64,000 nucleotides of DNA from CAVRQM01 sp963756975. GTDB lineage: Bacteria > Pseudomonadota > Alphaproteobacteria > Acetobacterales > Acetobacteraceae. Location: assembly GCA_963756975.1 (NCBI GenBank), contig CAVWPS010000002.1, positions 1,116,001-1,180,000 of the forward strand, given 5' to 3'. Each line of letters starts with the position of its first letter. The first letter of the stretch is position 1. The notes beneath the pieces are model-generated. The model saw only the letters and a list, made by a program, of their open reading frames with translations, did no database searches and was not told the origin of the DNA. Shown one piece after another: positions 17,164 through 28,559 of this stretch. The translations under genes were made by a program, and so were the position numbers.

Positions 17164-17864
17164 GAGCTGGGACCGCCGCCCTGCGGTTCCGGCGGCGGAG
17201 TCTCTCCAAGTTCGACCAGCATGCCGCGCGCCCGGTCCCGGATCGGCGCGGTCGCCAGCGGGTCCGTGGCGAGGTTACGCAGCGTGTCGCGCGCCGCGTC
17301 CGGCTTGCCTTCGCGCAGCGACAGCAGCGCCCGCGTTTCGAGCGCCAGCGCGTGGAACGCCGAGCCGGCCTGGGTCAGCGGCAGCAGCCGCGCCTCGACC
17401 GCGGCCGGGGCACCGGCGTCGACCGCGTGCTGCGCCCATTGCAGGTTCGCCAGATCGCGGAAGATCGGTGCCGCCGCGGAGTCGGCCGCGACCGCGTCCC
17501 ACTCGCCCTCGGCACCCGGCAGGTCGCCCGATTTCAGCAACAGCCCGGCGGCGCGCAGCCGCGACAGCGTCCGGTAGCCGGCCGGGGCGCGGGCCGCGAT
17601 GGCACGGAACTTCGCCACCGCCTCGGCCGTCTTGGCGGCATCCGGCACCGGCGGCAGCGCGTCGGCGAACGTGGACGCGGCGATGAAGTCGGTCGCGGCG
17701 CGCGCGTCCAGCCGCCCCTGCCGCCACTGCCAGCCTTCCCAGCCGGCGATCGCGAGCACGACGAGCACCATCGCCGCGACCACGAAAAGCCCATAGCGGC
17801 GCATCAGGTCACGGGCGCGATCGGCGCGCAGGTCCTGGTCGACCTCGTCGAAAATATCTGGCAC
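17160..17864 (-). CDS. YfgM-like membrane-anchored tetratricopeptide protein
   Basis: A 234-aa protein with one N-terminal transmembrane anchor (about residues 26-44, YGLFVVAAMVLVVLAIAGW) after a short cytosolic tail, then Ala/Leu-rich helical repeats of TPR type. YfgM in other proteobacteria links the translocon to periplasmic chaperones, and it is encoded before bamB and der, as here. The C-terminal tail is Pro/Gly-rich. The start ATG at 17864 heads this three-gene operon. Confidence 0.8.
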   Translation of the reverse strand: MPDIFDEVDQDLRADRARDLMRRYGLFVVAAMVLVVLAIAGWEGWQWRQGRLDARAATDFIAASTFADALPPVPDAAKTAEAVAKFRAIAARAPAGYRTLSRLRAAGLLLKSGDLPGAEGEWDAVAADSAAAPIFRDLANLQWAQHAVDAGAPAAVEARLLPLTQAGSAFHALALETRALLSLREGKPDAARDTLRNLATDPLATAPIRDRARGMLVELGETPPPEPQGGGPSS

Positions 17865-18004
17865 GGCAAAACCCTCTCGGCCGTCCCGGTTGTGGCCGCG
17901 CGAGGATCGCGGGCCGGGACGCGCCGGACCATACCGGCGGGGGTGCCGCCCCGCAAACGAGGCCGCTTCACCTCGCGTTCAGGCTTGTCCGCGACGCTCC
18001 GCCG

Positions 18005-18346
18005 ATGCAGGTCCGGCTCATCGCATTGTTCGCGTGCATCGCGCTCGGCGGCTGCGGGCCGGCGGCGGCTCCGGCACTCGGCGCGTATGCCGGGGTGGAA
18101 ATCGCGAGCGTCGCGCTGTTCCATCGCGGCATCGAGGATCTCGTCGTCTCGGCCATCAGCGGCCGCGACTGCTCGATCGTCCGGCTCGATCGCGGGCTGT
18201 CGTATTGCGCGCGGGCCGAGCCGCCGCGCCCGACCCCGTTCTGCACCCGCACGCTCGGCCGGCCGCAATGCTTCGACGACCCTGTCGCGCTGCCCGACAT
18301 CCCGCCCGAACTCGCGGACACGCCGCCATTCGTCGCACACCCGTGA
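18005..18346 (+). CDS. Putative lipoprotein, unknown function
   Basis: A 113-aa exported protein. The signal sequence MQVRLIALFACIALGGC ends in a lipobox (LGGC, Cys17). The mature part has conserved-looking segments GVEIASVALFHRGIEDLVVS and SGRDCSIVRLDRGLSYC with several Cys. No named family recognised. It is divergent from the yfgM-like operon across a 140-base gap in which I see no other feature. Ribosome-binding signal is weak. Confidence 0.7.
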   Translation: MQVRLIALFACIALGGCGPAAAPALGAYAGVEIASVALFHRGIEDLVVSAISGRDCSIVRLDRGLSYCARAEPPRPTPFCTRTLGRPQCFDDPVALPDIPPELADTPPFVAHP

Positions 18347-18418
18347 TGCGGGATCGGTATGGGTGCGCGCCGTCCGCGCGGCTATTGTGCGCGGGCCGAA
18401 TCACGTGGAAGCGCCGCA

Positions 18419-19666
18419 ATGCCCGAAGGGTTGAATCTGCCGACGATGCTGCGGGCCGAACCGCCGCCCGCCGAAATCGTGCAGGAGCGCGCGCAGCAGG
18501 CGGCGATGACGATCCTGATCGCGCTGTCCGTGTCGCACATGATGAACGACACGATGCAGTCGACGATCTCGGCGCTGTATCCGATGTTCAAGTCGCAATA
18601 CGCGCTGAACTTCCTGCAGATCGGCACGATCACGCTGGCGTTTCAGCTCACCGCCTCGATCCTGCAGCCGCTGGTCGGCATGTACACCGACAAGAAGCCG
18701 CTGCCCTATTCTCTGGCGGCCGGCATGGCGAGCACCTTCCTCGGCCTGATCCTGATCTCCCGCGCGACGAGCTTTCCGGAAATCCTCGGCTCGGCGGCGC
18801 TGGTCGGCATCGGCAGCTCGATCTTTCACCCCGAAAGCTCGCGCGTGGCCCGCATGGCGTCGGGCGGCCGGTTCGGGATGGCGCAGGCGCTGTTCCAGGT
18901 CGGCGGCAACACCGGCTCCGCGTTCGGCCCGCTGCTGGCCGCCTATTTCGTGGTCCCGCAAGGCCAGCACAGCGTCGGCTGGGTCGCGGTGATCGCGCTG
19001 TTCGGCGGCATCGTGCTGTTCAACGTCGGCCGCTGGTACGCGTCGAACCTGCATCTGCTGCGGCCGAAAGCGGCGCGGGCGAGCCTGGGGCCGACATTGT
19101 CGCCCGCCGTGGTGAAACGGTCGCTGGCCATCCTGGTCGCGCTGATGTTCAGCAAGTTCGTGTATCTCACGAGCCTGTCGACCTACTTCACGTTCTACCT
19201 GATCCACCGGTTCGGGGTGAGCGTGCAGGAGGCGCAGACCGAGCTGTTCGTGTTCCTCGCCGCCGGCGCGGTCGGCACGTTCCTCGGCGGCCCGATCGGC
19301 GACCGGATCGGGCGCAAATATCTGATCTGGGCGTCGATCCTCGGCGTGCTGCCGTTCACGCTGGTGCTGCCGTATGTCGGGCATCTGTGGACGGTGCTGC
19401 TCATCATCCCGATCGGCCTGATCCTGAGCAGCGCGTTCAGCGCGATCGTGGTGTTCGCGCAGGATCTGGTGCCGGGGAAGATCGGCATGATCTCCGGCCT
19501 GTTCTTCGGCTTCGCGTTCGGGCTGGGCGGCCTCGGTGCCGCGGGTCTCGGGCTGCTCGCCGACGCCACCAGCATCGACGTGGTGTACCGCGTGTGCAGC
19601 GTGCTGCCGGCGATCGGGCTGCTGACGGCGTTCCTGCCGAACCTGCAGCAACGCCCGGCTCGATAA
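18419..19666 (+). CDS. MFS transporter, fosmidomycin resistance (Fsr) type
   Basis: A 415-aa transporter with about 12 hydrophobic segments. Fsr-family marks are visible: HMMNDTMQSTISALYPMFK at the first membrane segment and GSSIFHPESSRVARMASGGR after segment four. GPIGDRIGRKY forms the central MFS loop motif. Fsr members confer fosmidomycin resistance in some bacteria; the native substrate is unknown. The start at 18419 (MPEGLNLP) was preferred over an upstream in-frame ATG at 18359 that adds a non-membrane Arg-rich leader. Downstream is a strong hairpin. Confidence 0.88.
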   Translation: MPEGLNLPTMLRAEPPPAEIVQERAQQAAMTILIALSVSHMMNDTMQSTISALYPMFKSQYALNFLQIGTITLAFQLTASILQPLVGMYTDKKPLPYSLAAGMASTFLGLILISRATSFPEILGSAALVGIGSSIFHPESSRVARMASGGRFGMAQALFQVGGNTGSAFGPLLAAYFVVPQGQHSVGWVAVIALFGGIVLFNVGRWYASNLHLLRPKAARASLGPTLSPAVVKRSLAILVALMFSKFVYLTSLSTYFTFYLIHRFGVSVQEAQTELFVFLAAGAVGTFLGGPIGDRIGRKYLIWASILGVLPFTLVLPYVGHLWTVLLIIPIGLILSSAFSAIVVFAQDLVPGKIGMISGLFFGFAFGLGGLGAAGLGLLADATSIDVVYRVCSVLPAIGLLTAFLPNLQQRPAR

Positions 19667-19677
19667 CCGGTCCTCAT

Positions 19678-19702
19678 TTCGGCCGGGTCCAGCCCGGCCG
19701 AA
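19678..19702. terminator. Hairpin between convergent MFS and asnB genes
   Basis: TTCGGCCGGG-TCCAG-CCCGGCCGAA forms a perfect 10-bp stem with a 5-base loop. It lies in the 52-base gap between two convergent stops. No long U-tract follows on either strand, so it may terminate weakly or act as a 3' stabilising structure for both transcripts. Confidence 0.65.
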
Positions 19703-19718
19703 GTGATCCTGCGAAAAA

Positions 19719-21482
19719 CTACCGCGCAGCCAGCGTGTCGAACACGTCCCCGGCCGGCGCCAGCCCTTCGATATGCGCCCGGTGCCACAGCGCGTAAAAC
19801 AGCAGCGTCCAGGCCGCAAAACCCTGATGCCGCCGCCCCGCATCCCGAAACAGCGCTTTGACCCGCGACGGCTCGGCGATCGCCGCCACCGCCGGGGACG
19901 CCGCGACCAGCGGCCCGAGCCGGACGCCCTGCCCCGCGATCCATGCCCCGACCGGCACGGTAAACCCCTGCTTCGGCGCGAACGGCCGCGCCGCCGGGCA
20001 CGCCTGCGCGAGCCATTGCCGCAGCAGCCACTTGCCCGTCCCGCCCCGGACTTTCAGCGCGTCCGGCAGCCGGAACGCCGCCTGCGCGACCGCGTCGTCC
20101 AGCATCGGCGTCCGCCCCTCGATCGCGTGCGCCATCAGGCAGCGGTCCAGCTTCAGCAGCAGATCGTTCGGCAGCCAGTCGGCGAACTCGCTTGCCTGCG
20201 CAGCACCCAGCCGGCTGCGCCCGTGCCCGGCGGCCAGCATTTCGGCCGCCGCCAGCCCGTCGCGCCACGCCGCCGCCCGGGTCCGCAGCACGTCGACATG
20301 ATCGAACGTGCCGCGCGAGCGCATCATCCGCCCGCCCTGCCACCACGGCCGCATCGCCGTCCGGTAGCGGCCGTAGCCCGCGAACATCTCGTCGCCCCCT
20401 TCGCCCGACAGCACGACTTTCACGTCGGCCCGCGCCCGGCGCGCCAAGAACCAGGTCGGGATGATGGCGAAATCGGCGGCCGGGTCGTCCATCGCGGCGA
20501 CGATCGCCGGCAGCTCGTCCCAGACCATCCGCTCGGTCACCTCGATCGTCTCGTGCCGCGCGCCGAGCGCCCGCGCGACGTCGGCCGCCTGACCCCGCTC
20601 GTCGGCGGCACCCGGCGCGTCGAAGCCGGCGGTGTACGCCAGCACCGGCGCGGAATTCAGCCGCGCCATCACCGTCAGCACGGCCGCACTGTCGACGCCA
20701 CCGCTGAGGAACATGCCGTAGGGGACGTCGCTGCGCTGATGATGGTCGACGCTGTCCATCAGCGCCGTGTCGAGCCGCGCCAGCGCCGCCGGCTCCGAGA
20801 TCGTCTCCGGCCCGCCATCCGGCAGGCTGTCGACCTGTGCGCGATCCAGCACCCGGCCTTCGGCGCAGGTCAAAGTCTCGCCGGGCCGGACGCGGAAAAT
20901 GCCCGGAAAGATCGTCTCGTCGCCGGTCGTGAACTGCATCTGCAGCAGCTCGTCGCGCGCGGCAATCCGCTCGGCCCGCGGCACGATCCCCGCCGCCAGC
21001 AGCGCCTGCGGCTCCGACGCGAAGGCGAGGCATCCGGCGGTCTGGGCCACGTACAGCGGCTTGATCCCCCAGCGGTCGCGCGTCAGCGTCAGCGTGCGGG
21101 CGGCGCGGTCGTGGATCGCCAGCGCGTACATGCCGCGCAGCTTCTTCGCGTAGCCGGGGCCGTCCGCGAGCCACAGCATCAGCGGGCTCTCGTTGTCGCT
21201 GCGGGTGGCGAACCGCGCGCCCGGCATGCCGGCCCGCAACTCCGGATCGTTGTAGACCTCGCCGTTGCCGACCAGCGCCGCCGGACCGGCGTACAGCGGC
21301 TGATCGCCACCGGCCACGTCCACGATCGACAGCCGCCGGTGCACGAGGCCGACCCGCCCGTTCATGCTGTGCCCGCCGCCGTCCGGGCCGCGATGGGCGA
21401 GCGCGCTCTCCAGAAGCTGCAGCGTCGCGGCGTCCGGAGCCGGGCCGTCCGGGGTGGCCATGATGCCGGCGATGCCACACAT
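19719..21482 (-). CDS. asnB: Asparagine synthase (glutamine-hydrolysing)
   Basis: Converts aspartate to asparagine with glutamine and ATP, 587 aa. The class II glutaminase domain begins with the catalytic Cys2 (MCGIAG), with HRGPDGGGH and LVHRRLSI behind it. The synthetase domain has the ATP pyrophosphatase loop SGGVDSA, followed by GEGGDEMFAGYGRY. The C-terminal part (LDRCLMAHAIEGRTPMLDD) matches AsnB proteins. It stands alone on the minus strand, back to back with ygfZ across 62 bases. Some AsnB-like proteins modify other substrates, but nothing nearby suggests this. Confidence 0.92.
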   Translation of the reverse strand: MCGIAGIMATPDGPAPDAATLQLLESALAHRGPDGGGHSMNGRVGLVHRRLSIVDVAGGDQPLYAGPAALVGNGEVYNDPELRAGMPGARFATRSDNESPLMLWLADGPGYAKKLRGMYALAIHDRAARTLTLTRDRWGIKPLYVAQTAGCLAFASEPQALLAAGIVPRAERIAARDELLQMQFTTGDETIFPGIFRVRPGETLTCAEGRVLDRAQVDSLPDGGPETISEPAALARLDTALMDSVDHHQRSDVPYGMFLSGGVDSAAVLTVMARLNSAPVLAYTAGFDAPGAADERGQAADVARALGARHETIEVTERMVWDELPAIVAAMDDPAADFAIIPTWFLARRARADVKVVLSGEGGDEMFAGYGRYRTAMRPWWQGGRMMRSRGTFDHVDVLRTRAAAWRDGLAAAEMLAAGHGRSRLGAAQASEFADWLPNDLLLKLDRCLMAHAIEGRTPMLDDAVAQAAFRLPDALKVRGGTGKWLLRQWLAQACPAARPFAPKQGFTVPVGAWIAGQGVRLGPLVAASPAVAAIAEPSRVKALFRDAGRRHQGFAAWTLLFYALWHRAHIEGLAPAGDVFDTLAAR

Positions 21483-21544
21483 CGCGCCCGCTTAGCATTG
21501 TCCCCGGCTTGTGACGACGGCATCGCGCGCGCACTTCTGATCCC

Positions 21545-22345
21545 ATGACACAGATCGCTGAACTGCCGGCACGGGGCGTCGTCGCGATTGAGGGAGCCGA
21601 CAGGGTGGCGTTCCTGAACGGCCTCGTCTCCAACGACGTGGCAAAGGTCGCCCCGGGCCAGGCGGTCTGGGCGGCGCTGCTGACCGCGCAGGGCAAATGG
21701 CTGGCCGATTTCTTCGTGCTGGCCGACGGCGACCGGCTGCTGCTCGACTGCGAGCGGGCGCAAGCGGCGATGCTCGTCACCCGTCTCGGCCGCTACCGCC
21801 TCCGGGCCGACGCGCGCCTGACCGATCTTTCGGACGTTCTGCGCGTGTTCGCCGCCTGGGACGGCGTGCCCGACACCGGGGGCGTTGTGGCGGCCCCGGA
21901 CCCGCGTCTGCAAAACGCCGGATGGCGCATCATCGGCTCGGTCGCCGCGAACGCGACCGCCGAGGAGTACGACGCGCACCGCCTCTCGCTCGGCCTGCCG
22001 GACGGCTCGCGCGACATGGAGAGCGAGAAATCGGTGCTGCTGGAGGGCGGCTTCGACGAACTCGGCGGCATCGACTGGGCGAAGGGCTGCTGGATGGGCC
22101 AGGAGCTGACCGCCCGCACCCGCTATCGCGGCCTGCTCAAGCGGCGGCTGATGCCGGTCTCGGGCGCGTTGCCGGAGCCGGGCACGCCGGTGCTGGCCGA
22201 TGGTGCCGAGGTCGGCGCGATCCGCTCGGTCGCGGGCGGGCGCGGGCTGGCGCTGCTGCGGCTCGACGCGCTGGACAAGACGCTGCTGGCGGGTGGCGCG
22301 GCGCTGTCGGTCGGGCGTCCGGAGTGGATGGCCAAGCCGGGTTAG
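21545..22345 (+). CDS. ygfZ: Folate-binding protein YgfZ
   Basis: A 266-aa GcvT-like protein that helps iron-sulfur cluster enzymes, probably using tetrahydrofolate. The family motif is clear near residue 180 (KGCWMGQELTARTRYRG), where Cys of the KGC-x-GQE signature is retained. The N-terminus (GVVAIEGADRVAFLNGLVSND) is the standard folate-binding entry. The stop overlaps the stop of the convergent DUF1501 gene in a TTAG tetramer. Confidence 0.95.
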   Translation: MTQIAELPARGVVAIEGADRVAFLNGLVSNDVAKVAPGQAVWAALLTAQGKWLADFFVLADGDRLLLDCERAQAAMLVTRLGRYRLRADARLTDLSDVLRVFAAWDGVPDTGGVVAAPDPRLQNAGWRIIGSVAANATAEEYDAHRLSLGLPDGSRDMESEKSVLLEGGFDELGGIDWAKGCWMGQELTARTRYRGLLKRRLMPVSGALPEPGTPVLADGAEVGAIRSVAGGRGLALLRLDALDKTLLAGGAALSVGRPEWMAKPG

Positions 22346-23517
22346 GCGCGGATCAGCCCCGGCATCACCCCGGACCCGCGCGCGTCCGGGAACACCGTCG
22401 CGAGTGCGGCGTCGCGCAGGCCGAGGTGGTCGCGCAGCACGCCCTTGAGCACCGCATACAGGTCCGTGGTGGGCTGAAGGTCGCGCGCCTCGAGCAGTTT
22501 CGGCGCGGCCAGCCCCGGCCAATCGGCGCGGACCTTGCCGCCTCGCACCGCACCGCCCAGCAGGAACGCGGCCGTGCCGGTGCCGTGGTCGGTACCGCCG
22601 GTGCCGTTGACCCGCACCGTCCGGCCGAACTCCGTCACCACGACGACCACCGTCTCGGCCCACATCGGCCCGAGCCCGGCCCGCAACGCGGCCAGCCCCT
22701 CGTCGAGCTGCTTCAGCGCCTGCGGCAGGCGCTTCGCCTGACCCGCATGGGTGTCCCAGCCACCCGCCTCCAGGGCCGCCAGCCGCGGGCCGTCCGGGGC
22801 CGCCAGCAGCTTTCCGGCGGCCCCGGCCAGGCGCGCGAAGCCGTTCGCGTTCGGGGGCACGCCGCCGCCGGCCAGCGTCGCGGTGGTGAAGCCGCGCTCC
22901 GTCAGGCCGGCCGCGATCGCCGGGCCGAATTGCGGGTCGGGCGCGTGCAGGCGCGCGATCTCGGCGTAGAAGCCCGCAGCCGGGTGACCGAGTCCGCTCG
23001 GCTCCCAGCTCGACACCGGGGCGGCCCCGCGCAGCAGCAGCGGCACCTCGGCCCCGATCGCCAGCGCCACGCCGCCGCCCGGCCGTTGCGGCAGCGACGC
23101 CGCGACCCGGTTCAGCCAGCCGCTGCCCAGCCGCCGGTCGGCGCCGGATTCGAGCAGGTCCTGCGCCTCGAAATGACTGCGGACCCGCCACTCGCCGGCG
23201 ACGGCGTGGATAATGGTGGCCGCGTTCTCGGTGTACGCCGCGTGCAGCCCGGCGAGCTCCGGCCGCAACCCGTAGAACCCGCCGAGATCGAGCAATCCGC
23301 CGAGGTCGCCGACCGATCCCGCCGGCAGCGCCGGCCTCGCGTCGGCGAGCGCTTTGTCCCCGTACGGCACCACGGCGGCGAGCCCGTCCATGGCACCGCG
23401 CAGCAGCACGACGACGAGGCGGCGCGGCGTGTCGGCGGCCGCGACCGCGAGCGAGCTGCGGCCCAGCGAGACGGCGGCGGCGAGCCCGAGCAGGGCGGAA
23501 CGGCGGGTGAGAACCAT
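22342..23517 (-). CDS. DUF1501 domain-containing protein, Tat-type signal
   Basis: A 391-aa exported protein of the DUF1501 family (alkaline-phosphatase/sulfatase-like fold). The N-terminus MVLTRRSALLGLAAAVSLG has twin Arg before a hydrophobic stretch, suggesting Tat export. Family marks: LVVVLLRGAMDGLAAVVPYGD, GWDTHAGQ, VVVVTEFGRTVRVNG and the metal-site-like GGTDHGTGTAAFLLG. It follows the DUF1800 gene by two bases. DUF1800/DUF1501 pairs are very widespread; the biochemical role is not established. Confidence 0.92.
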   Translation of the reverse strand: MVLTRRSALLGLAAAVSLGRSSLAVAAADTPRRLVVVLLRGAMDGLAAVVPYGDKALADARPALPAGSVGDLGGLLDLGGFYGLRPELAGLHAAYTENAATIIHAVAGEWRVRSHFEAQDLLESGADRRLGSGWLNRVAASLPQRPGGGVALAIGAEVPLLLRGAAPVSSWEPSGLGHPAAGFYAEIARLHAPDPQFGPAIAAGLTERGFTTATLAGGGVPPNANGFARLAGAAGKLLAAPDGPRLAALEAGGWDTHAGQAKRLPQALKQLDEGLAALRAGLGPMWAETVVVVVTEFGRTVRVNGTGGTDHGTGTAAFLLGGAVRGGKVRADWPGLAAPKLLEARDLQPTTDLYAVLKGVLRDHLGLRDAALATVFPDARGSGVMPGLIRA

Positions 23518-23519
23518 CT

Positions 23520-24815
23520 CTATCTCCTCATCATCGCGGGCGAGGCCAGCAGCAGCGCCAGCGCCTCGTGCCGGGAGCCGGCGGCGCGGACCGCCGTCCG
23601 AAGCCGGTCGTCGGCGCGCGGGCCGAGCGCGGTGTCCAGCACGGCGTTCGGATCGAGGTCGGGGTGCTTCGCGGCCAGCGACCACGCCCAGTCGACCCGG
23701 CGGAGCAGCGCCTCGCCATCGTCCCAGTCGGCGGCGCGGTCGCTCCATCCGTTCGGCAGCGGGGCCGCCATCAGCGGCTGACCGAGCCCGCCCATCACGG
23801 CGGCGAGCTGCAGGTCCGGCGTGGCCGCCGTCGCCCGGGCGCAGGCGGTCACGTAGTCGAGCGGCGTTCGCATCAGCGCGCCCGACCAGCAGGCCGGCAG
23901 ATCGAGCAACGTCGCGCTCGCCGCGCGCAAATCGCCACCGGTCGCGGTCAGCGACCGTGTCACCGCCTGGACCGCGGACGGCGGCGGCGGATCGCCGGCG
24001 AAATGCGCGACCAGTTTCGAGGCGATGTGGGCGTAGGTGGCGGGATGGGTGCCGAGCCAGGTGAGCAGGGCGATGCCGCCCTCCTGTCCGGGCGGGAACG
24101 TCTTGCCCATGACGGTCTGCGGACCCGGCTCGTGCGCGCGGGGGCGGAAGCGAAAACCGAGCACGGGATTATTCCACTCGATCGACCAGCCCGTCAGGAT
24201 CTTGGCCACCGACGTGACGTCGGCCTGCGTGTAGCCGGAGGCGGTCGACAAGGTGTGCAGTTCGAGGCATTCGCGGGCCAGGTTCTCGTTCAGCCCATGC
24301 GCCGGCTGACCCGGCCTGGACTGCCCGGCCACGCTGTTCGGACCGACCGAGCCCTGGTTGTCGAGGTAGAACAGCATCGCCGGATGGGTCATCACCGCCA
24401 TCAGCATGTCCACGAAGCGCCCGGTGACGTTCGGCCGGATCGCGTCGCGCACATACGAGCCGGCCACCGACACCACGTCGTTCTTCTTCAGACTGATCGT
24501 GAAGTGGTTGGCCCAGAACCAGACGAGGCGTTCGCGAAACGGAGCGCCGGTCGTGACCAGCGCGGTGACGAGGCCGAGCCGCTCGGCATCCCAGATCGTG
24601 CCCGTCCGGGACGGCGTTCCGGGCGGAACCGGGTTCTTGTGATCCTCGCGCCAGGCGGCCAATCCGTCGGCGACGGTCGGTCCCGCGACCGCCGCGACCG
24701 GATCGGGCGCCGTCAGCTGGTCGCGCAGCCAGCGGCGCGGCTCCCCCGGCGGCGTCTCGCCCAATCGGGGACCGAGGCCGAAGCGAGTTGCCGCTGTGAT
24801 GCCGTCGATTGCCAT
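23520..24815 (-). CDS. DUF1800 domain-containing protein
   Basis: A 431-aa helical protein of the DUF1800 family, first gene of the pair with DUF1501. Typical segments are AATRFGLGPRLGE at the N-terminus, RLVWFWANHFTIS, MLFYLDNQGSVGPN, NENLARECLELHTLS and GYTQADVTSVAKILTGW. No signal peptide is obvious. The function is unknown; conservation of the pair suggests a joint role in the envelope. The start is ATG at 24815. Confidence 0.92.
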   Translation of the reverse strand: MAIDGITAATRFGLGPRLGETPPGEPRRWLRDQLTAPDPVAAVAGPTVADGLAAWREDHKNPVPPGTPSRTGTIWDAERLGLVTALVTTGAPFRERLVWFWANHFTISLKKNDVVSVAGSYVRDAIRPNVTGRFVDMLMAVMTHPAMLFYLDNQGSVGPNSVAGQSRPGQPAHGLNENLARECLELHTLSTASGYTQADVTSVAKILTGWSIEWNNPVLGFRFRPRAHEPGPQTVMGKTFPPGQEGGIALLTWLGTHPATYAHIASKLVAHFAGDPPPPSAVQAVTRSLTATGGDLRAASATLLDLPACWSGALMRTPLDYVTACARATAATPDLQLAAVMGGLGQPLMAAPLPNGWSDRAADWDDGEALLRRVDWAWSLAAKHPDLDPNAVLDTALGPRADDRLRTAVRAAGSRHEALALLLASPAMMRR

Positions 24816-25005
24816 GCCGTCTTCTATCGCGGGCCCGGATTGCGCGGTGTTACGAACTGTGGGGGCCGGTCGTCACGCGCCCGTGCTTGCAAATTTCCCG
24901 TCGCGTCGGCACATGACCCTCCTGCATGGGTGCATGGGCGTCAGTCCGTCCGCGCCCGCGTACCCGTTCGCATAACGACCCCGCCGCGTCGCCATGGAGG
25001 CTCCC

Positions 25006-27090
<2,085 letters not shown>

Positions 27091-27102
27091 TCGGGACACT
27101 CG

Positions 27103-27420
27103 ATGACGACGGCGGCACTGCGCTGGCGGCGAGGTCGGGTCGAGGAGGTCGCGGGTGCCGAGCGCGCCCGCGAATGGCTGGCGGTGGACGACCGGGGCGA
27201 GACGATCGCCCGGGTCGTTCGCGTACCGGGGCCGTTGCTTGAGGGCTGGCGGGTGTTTCGCGCCGTCGCCCTGGATGACGACGCGCGGCTGATCGAGTTG
27301 CGCCCCCCGCCGCCTGACGGGGCCGGGTGGCTCGCCACGATCGGCGGCCAAGTGGTCGGACGGGCGCCCTGGCCGTTGCAGGCGGTCAGGCGGGTCGAGG
27401 ACGCGCTGGCTTCGGGGTAA
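27103..27420 (+). CDS. Hypothetical protein downstream of fusA
   Basis: A 105-aa protein that starts 12 bases after the EF-G stop and is probably co-transcribed. The sequence (LRWRRGRVEEVAGAERARE, later IARVVRVPGPLLEGWRVFRA) is charged, with no signal peptide or membrane segment. I recognise no family. The codon pattern is like that of its neighbours. It is followed at once by an inverted-repeat element. Confidence 0.6.
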   Translation: MTTAALRWRRGRVEEVAGAERAREWLAVDDRGETIARVVRVPGPLLEGWRVFRAVALDDDARLIELRPPPPDGAGWLATIGGQVVGRAPWPLQAVRRVEDALASG

Positions 27421-27472
27421 CCCTCACCGCAGCCGCTTCTCCCTCTCCCGCCGGGAGAGGGCCGGGGTGAGG
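27421..27472. repeat. Nested inverted-repeat intergenic element
   Basis: Inner arms CCCTCTCCCG (27441-27450) and CGGGAGAGGG (27452-27461) are flanked by outer arms CCCTCACC (27421-27428) and GGTGAGGG. This CCCTCTCCC/GGGAGAGGG...GGGTGAGGG pattern is a familiar dispersed intergenic repeat in proteobacteria. It can fold as a double stem and may end the fusA transcript. Only one copy is in the window. Confidence 0.6.
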
Positions 27473-27497
27473 GGCTTTCCCCGACATAGGACAAACC

Positions 27498-28523
27498 ATG
27501 CAAATCGGAATCGACAGCTTCGCCGCCCTGCTGCCCGATCCGGCAACCGGTGCGATCATGTCCGGTGCCGACCGGATGGCGAACCTCCTTGAAGAGGTCG
27601 AAATCGCCGACCGCTCCGGCCTCGACACTTTTGGGATCGGCGAACACCATCGCCCCGAATTCTTGGACTCAGCCCCGGCCATCATCCTCGCCGCAGCCGC
27701 CGCCCGAACCACGAACATCCGGCTCACCAGCGCCGTCACGGTGCTCAGCGCCACCGACCCGGTCCGGCTGTTTCAGGAATTCGCCACCCTCGACCTGATC
27801 TCCCGGGGCCGCGCCGAACTCGTCGTCGGGCGCGGTTCGTTCGGCGAGGCCTATCCGCTGTTCGGCCTCGATTTCCACGACTACGACGCGCTATTCACCG
27901 AAAAGCTCGGCCTGCTGCTGGCGCTCCGTGAAAACACCGAGATCACCTGGTCCGGCCGCTTCCGCCCGCCGCTGAACGGACAGGGCGTCTATCCACGCCC
28001 GCAACAGGCCGAACTGCCGGTGTGGGTCGGCGTCGGCGGCACGCCGGAATCCTTCGTCCGCGCCGGCATGCTCGGCTTGCCGCTCATGATCGCCATCATC
28101 GGCGGCACGTTCGCCCGGTTCCGCCCGCTGGTCGACCTATACCGCGCCGCCGCCGCCCATGCCGGCCACCCGCCGGAGCGGCTCCGCGTCGGCGTCCACG
28201 CGATGGGGTTCGTGGCCGAGACGTCGGCGGGTGCCCGCGACGGCTTTTATCCCGGCTGGTCGCAGATGATGGGCCGTGTCGGGCGCGAGCGCGGCTGGCC
28301 GCCCAGCACGCGTGCGCAGTTCGATGCCCAGACCGGCCCGGGCGGCGCGTTCCTGGTCGGCGATCCGGCCTATGTCGCCCAGAAGCTGCGCGACGCCAGC
28401 CAGGCGCTCGGCGGCGTGTCGCGCTTCACGTTCCAGATGAGTTCGGCGGCACAGGACCATTCCGGCCTGAAGCGCTCGATCGAATTGCTGGGCACCGAGG
28501 TCCGGCCGCTGGTCCGAAACTAG
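27498..28523 (+). CDS. LLM-class flavin-dependent oxidoreductase
   Basis: A 341-aa luciferase-like monooxygenase. It opens MQIGIDSFAALLPDP, with the TIM-barrel segments DTFGIGEHHRPEFLDSAP, IRLTSAVTVLSATDPVR and RAELVVGRGSFGEA, then LPVWVGVGGTPESFVRAG. These match the bacterial group often called LLM-type FMN oxidoreductases, which use reduced flavin from a partner. No flavin reductase lies beside it and the substrate is unknown. A strong hairpin follows the stop directly. Confidence 0.9.
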   Translation: MQIGIDSFAALLPDPATGAIMSGADRMANLLEEVEIADRSGLDTFGIGEHHRPEFLDSAPAIILAAAAARTTNIRLTSAVTVLSATDPVRLFQEFATLDLISRGRAELVVGRGSFGEAYPLFGLDFHDYDALFTEKLGLLLALRENTEITWSGRFRPPLNGQGVYPRPQQAELPVWVGVGGTPESFVRAGMLGLPLMIAIIGGTFARFRPLVDLYRAAAAHAGHPPERLRVGVHAMGFVAETSAGARDGFYPGWSQMMGRVGRERGWPPSTRAQFDAQTGPGGAFLVGDPAYVAQKLRDASQALGGVSRFTFQMSSAAQDHSGLKRSIELLGTEVRPLVRN

Positions 28524-28557
28524 CCGCCGTCGCGAGCGCCGCTCGCGACGGCGGTTT
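28524..28557. terminator. Bidirectional hairpin terminator
   Basis: CCGCCGTCGCGA (28524-28535) and TCGCGACGGCGG (28543-28554) form a perfect 12-bp stem with a 7-base loop, followed by TTT on the plus strand. It fills the gap between the convergent LLM oxidoreductase and SDR genes. Confidence 0.8.
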
Positions 28558-28559
28558 CG

